From Streptosporangiaceae bacterium (GTDB lineage: Bacteria > Actinomycetota > Actinomycetes > Streptosporangiales > Streptosporangiaceae): 6,369 nucleotides of DNA. Shown here one piece after another: positions 5,657 through 6,369 of the stretch. The stretch is from the NCBI GenBank assembly GCA_030039095.1, contig JASHQP010000009.1, positions 1 to 6,369 on the forward strand, read 5' to 3'. The notes beneath the pieces are model-generated. The model was not told the origin of the DNA and made no database searches. It was given only the letters and a program-made list of their open reading frames with translations. Position 1 is the first letter of the stretch; each line of letters opens with the position of its first letter. Position numbers and translations under genes: made by a program.

Positions 5657-6369
5657 AGCGCGCGCCCGGCCGGTTGGCCAGGTCGGCGAGCAGCGCCGCG
5701 AGCTGCCGGTCTTCGGTCACGGCCCGGCCGCTGGCGTGCATGAGCTCGGCCAGCCGCGGATCCCACGGGCTCTGTGCGGGCTGGCCCTTGACCGATTCGG
5801 TGCTGGCGGACAGCGCCGCGCGGTAGTCGTCAGCACCCATCAGCCACGGTGCCGCGTCCAGGCGCCGGATCGCCGCTGCCGTCATGCGCAGCCCCGGCCA
5901 GTCGAAGTCGCTGTGCCAGTGGATCCGGGTTCCGGTGGACAGCGCGGACTGCAGCAGCTGGTAGCAGGCCACGGAGGGCTCCCCCTCGGTGCAGACCAGC
6001 GGAGCGCTGTCGGCGCCGAGCTGGGCCGCGGCCGCGCGCAGCACCGCCGGGTTCTCGCAGACGCGCAGGTCGATCGCGAGCGGCATGACCGGCATGACGG
6101 CCAGCTGGTGCAGGGTGACCCGGAACGGCTCGCCGGCCTCGGCCGCCCCGGTCAGCCAGTCGCCGAGGCCACCGCCGGCCGCGCGGACGTTGAGCACGAG
6201 CACCTGGCTGGCCAGGTCGTCGGCGACCACGCCCGCGGTCGCCCACAGCGCGGGCTCGGCGTCCGGGCCGGACGGGTCGCGGAGCGCCAGCGCCCGCAGC
6301 ACCAGCCCGGACAGCGGGGTTCCGTCGAGCGCCTTCGGGTCGCCGGTCACCGCCTGGGCCAGGGCCGGC
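5655..6369 (-). CDS. TIGR02679/DUF2399 protein, JetD-like TOPRIM subunit of a Wadjet-type system (partial, cut by right edge)
   Basis: The visible part is about 237 residues. The frame stays open to the right edge (PALAQA precedes the GTG at 6350), so the start lies outside and the GTG is internal. GDPKALDGTPLSGLVLRALALR matches the family's middle region. The C-terminal DUF2399 domain shows LAIDLRVCENPAVL, with Glu encoded at 6054-6056, then LVCTEGEPSVACYQLL. These are followed by RIHWHSDFDWPGLRM, with the DxD aspartates encoded at 5907-5909 and 5901-5903. The Glu plus DxD and the following W-P-G resemble the TOPRIM site of topoisomerase VI-A/Spo11-like proteins. TIGR02679 proteins occur with TIGR02677, TIGR02678 and the SMC-like TIGR02680 in Wadjet-type operons, where JetD is the DNA-cleaving subunit against plasmids. 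Here the partners, if any, are outside the window. The catalytic residues look intact. It may instead be an orphan. Confidence 0.8.
   Translation of the reverse strand, partial: PALAQAVTGDPKALDGTPLSGLVLRALALRDPSGPDAEPALWATAGVVADDLASQVLVLNVRAAGGGLGDWLTGAAEAGEPFRVTLHQLAVMPVMPLAIDLRVCENPAVLRAAAAQLGADSAPLVCTEGEPSVACYQLLQSALSTGTRIHWHSDFDWPGLRMTAAAIRRLDAAPWLMGADDYRAALSASTESVKGQPAQSPWDPRLAELMHASGRAVTEDRQLAALLADLANRPGAR

Noticed and set aside
6348..6350. GTG as the start of the TIGR02679 gene
   Set aside because: The frame stays open to the window edge with family-like residues before it, and the N-terminal DUF3323-type half would be missing. The gene is therefore cut by the edge, not short.

Overview
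The window is about 6.4 kb of very GC-rich, gene-dense DNA with strong G/C third-position bias. Its gene content is typical of Actinomycetota: an actinobacterial-type RNase D tail, a DUF2695 protein, a MutT1-type Nudix/histidine-phosphatase fusion next to ppk, and an LLM-class (F420-type) flavin oxidoreductase. I cannot place it below the level of a high-GC actinomycete (Streptomyces/Streptosporangiales-like). There is no rRNA, tRNA, CRISPR array or insertion sequence, and no gene-free stretch longer than 300 bases. The longest gap is 4517-4712, the divergent ppk/LLM promoter region.

Layout from left to right: the 3' end of ribonuclease D (+, cut by the left edge); a small cysteine-rich DUF2695 protein (-); O6-alkylguanine-DNA alkyltransferase ogt (+), divergent from DUF2695 and carrying an in-frame 18-bp tandem repeat; mutT1 (-) and ppk (-), which overlap by 8 bp as a translationally coupled ppk-mutT1 pair; an LLM-class oxidoreductase (+), divergent from ppk; and the C-terminal part of a TIGR02679/DUF2399 protein (-), cut by the right edge. 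That last protein has the TOPRIM-type E...DxD residues expected of a Wadjet JetD-like nuclease subunit.

Functionally, the middle is a nucleotide and phosphate housekeeping block. PPK1 makes polyphosphate from ATP, MutT1 removes oxidised and other unwanted nucleotides, and Ogt repairs alkylated guanine. The divergent ppk/LLM intergenic region contains an exact 21-bp tandem duplication just upstream of the predicted ppk promoter, which makes it a candidate regulator-binding array. All three convergent gene junctions contain a compact GC hairpin touching or lying between the stop codons.

The best lead for a defence system is at the right edge. The JetD-like gene points leftward and JetD is normally the last gene of its operon, so any jetA/B/C partners should lie just beyond position 6369.
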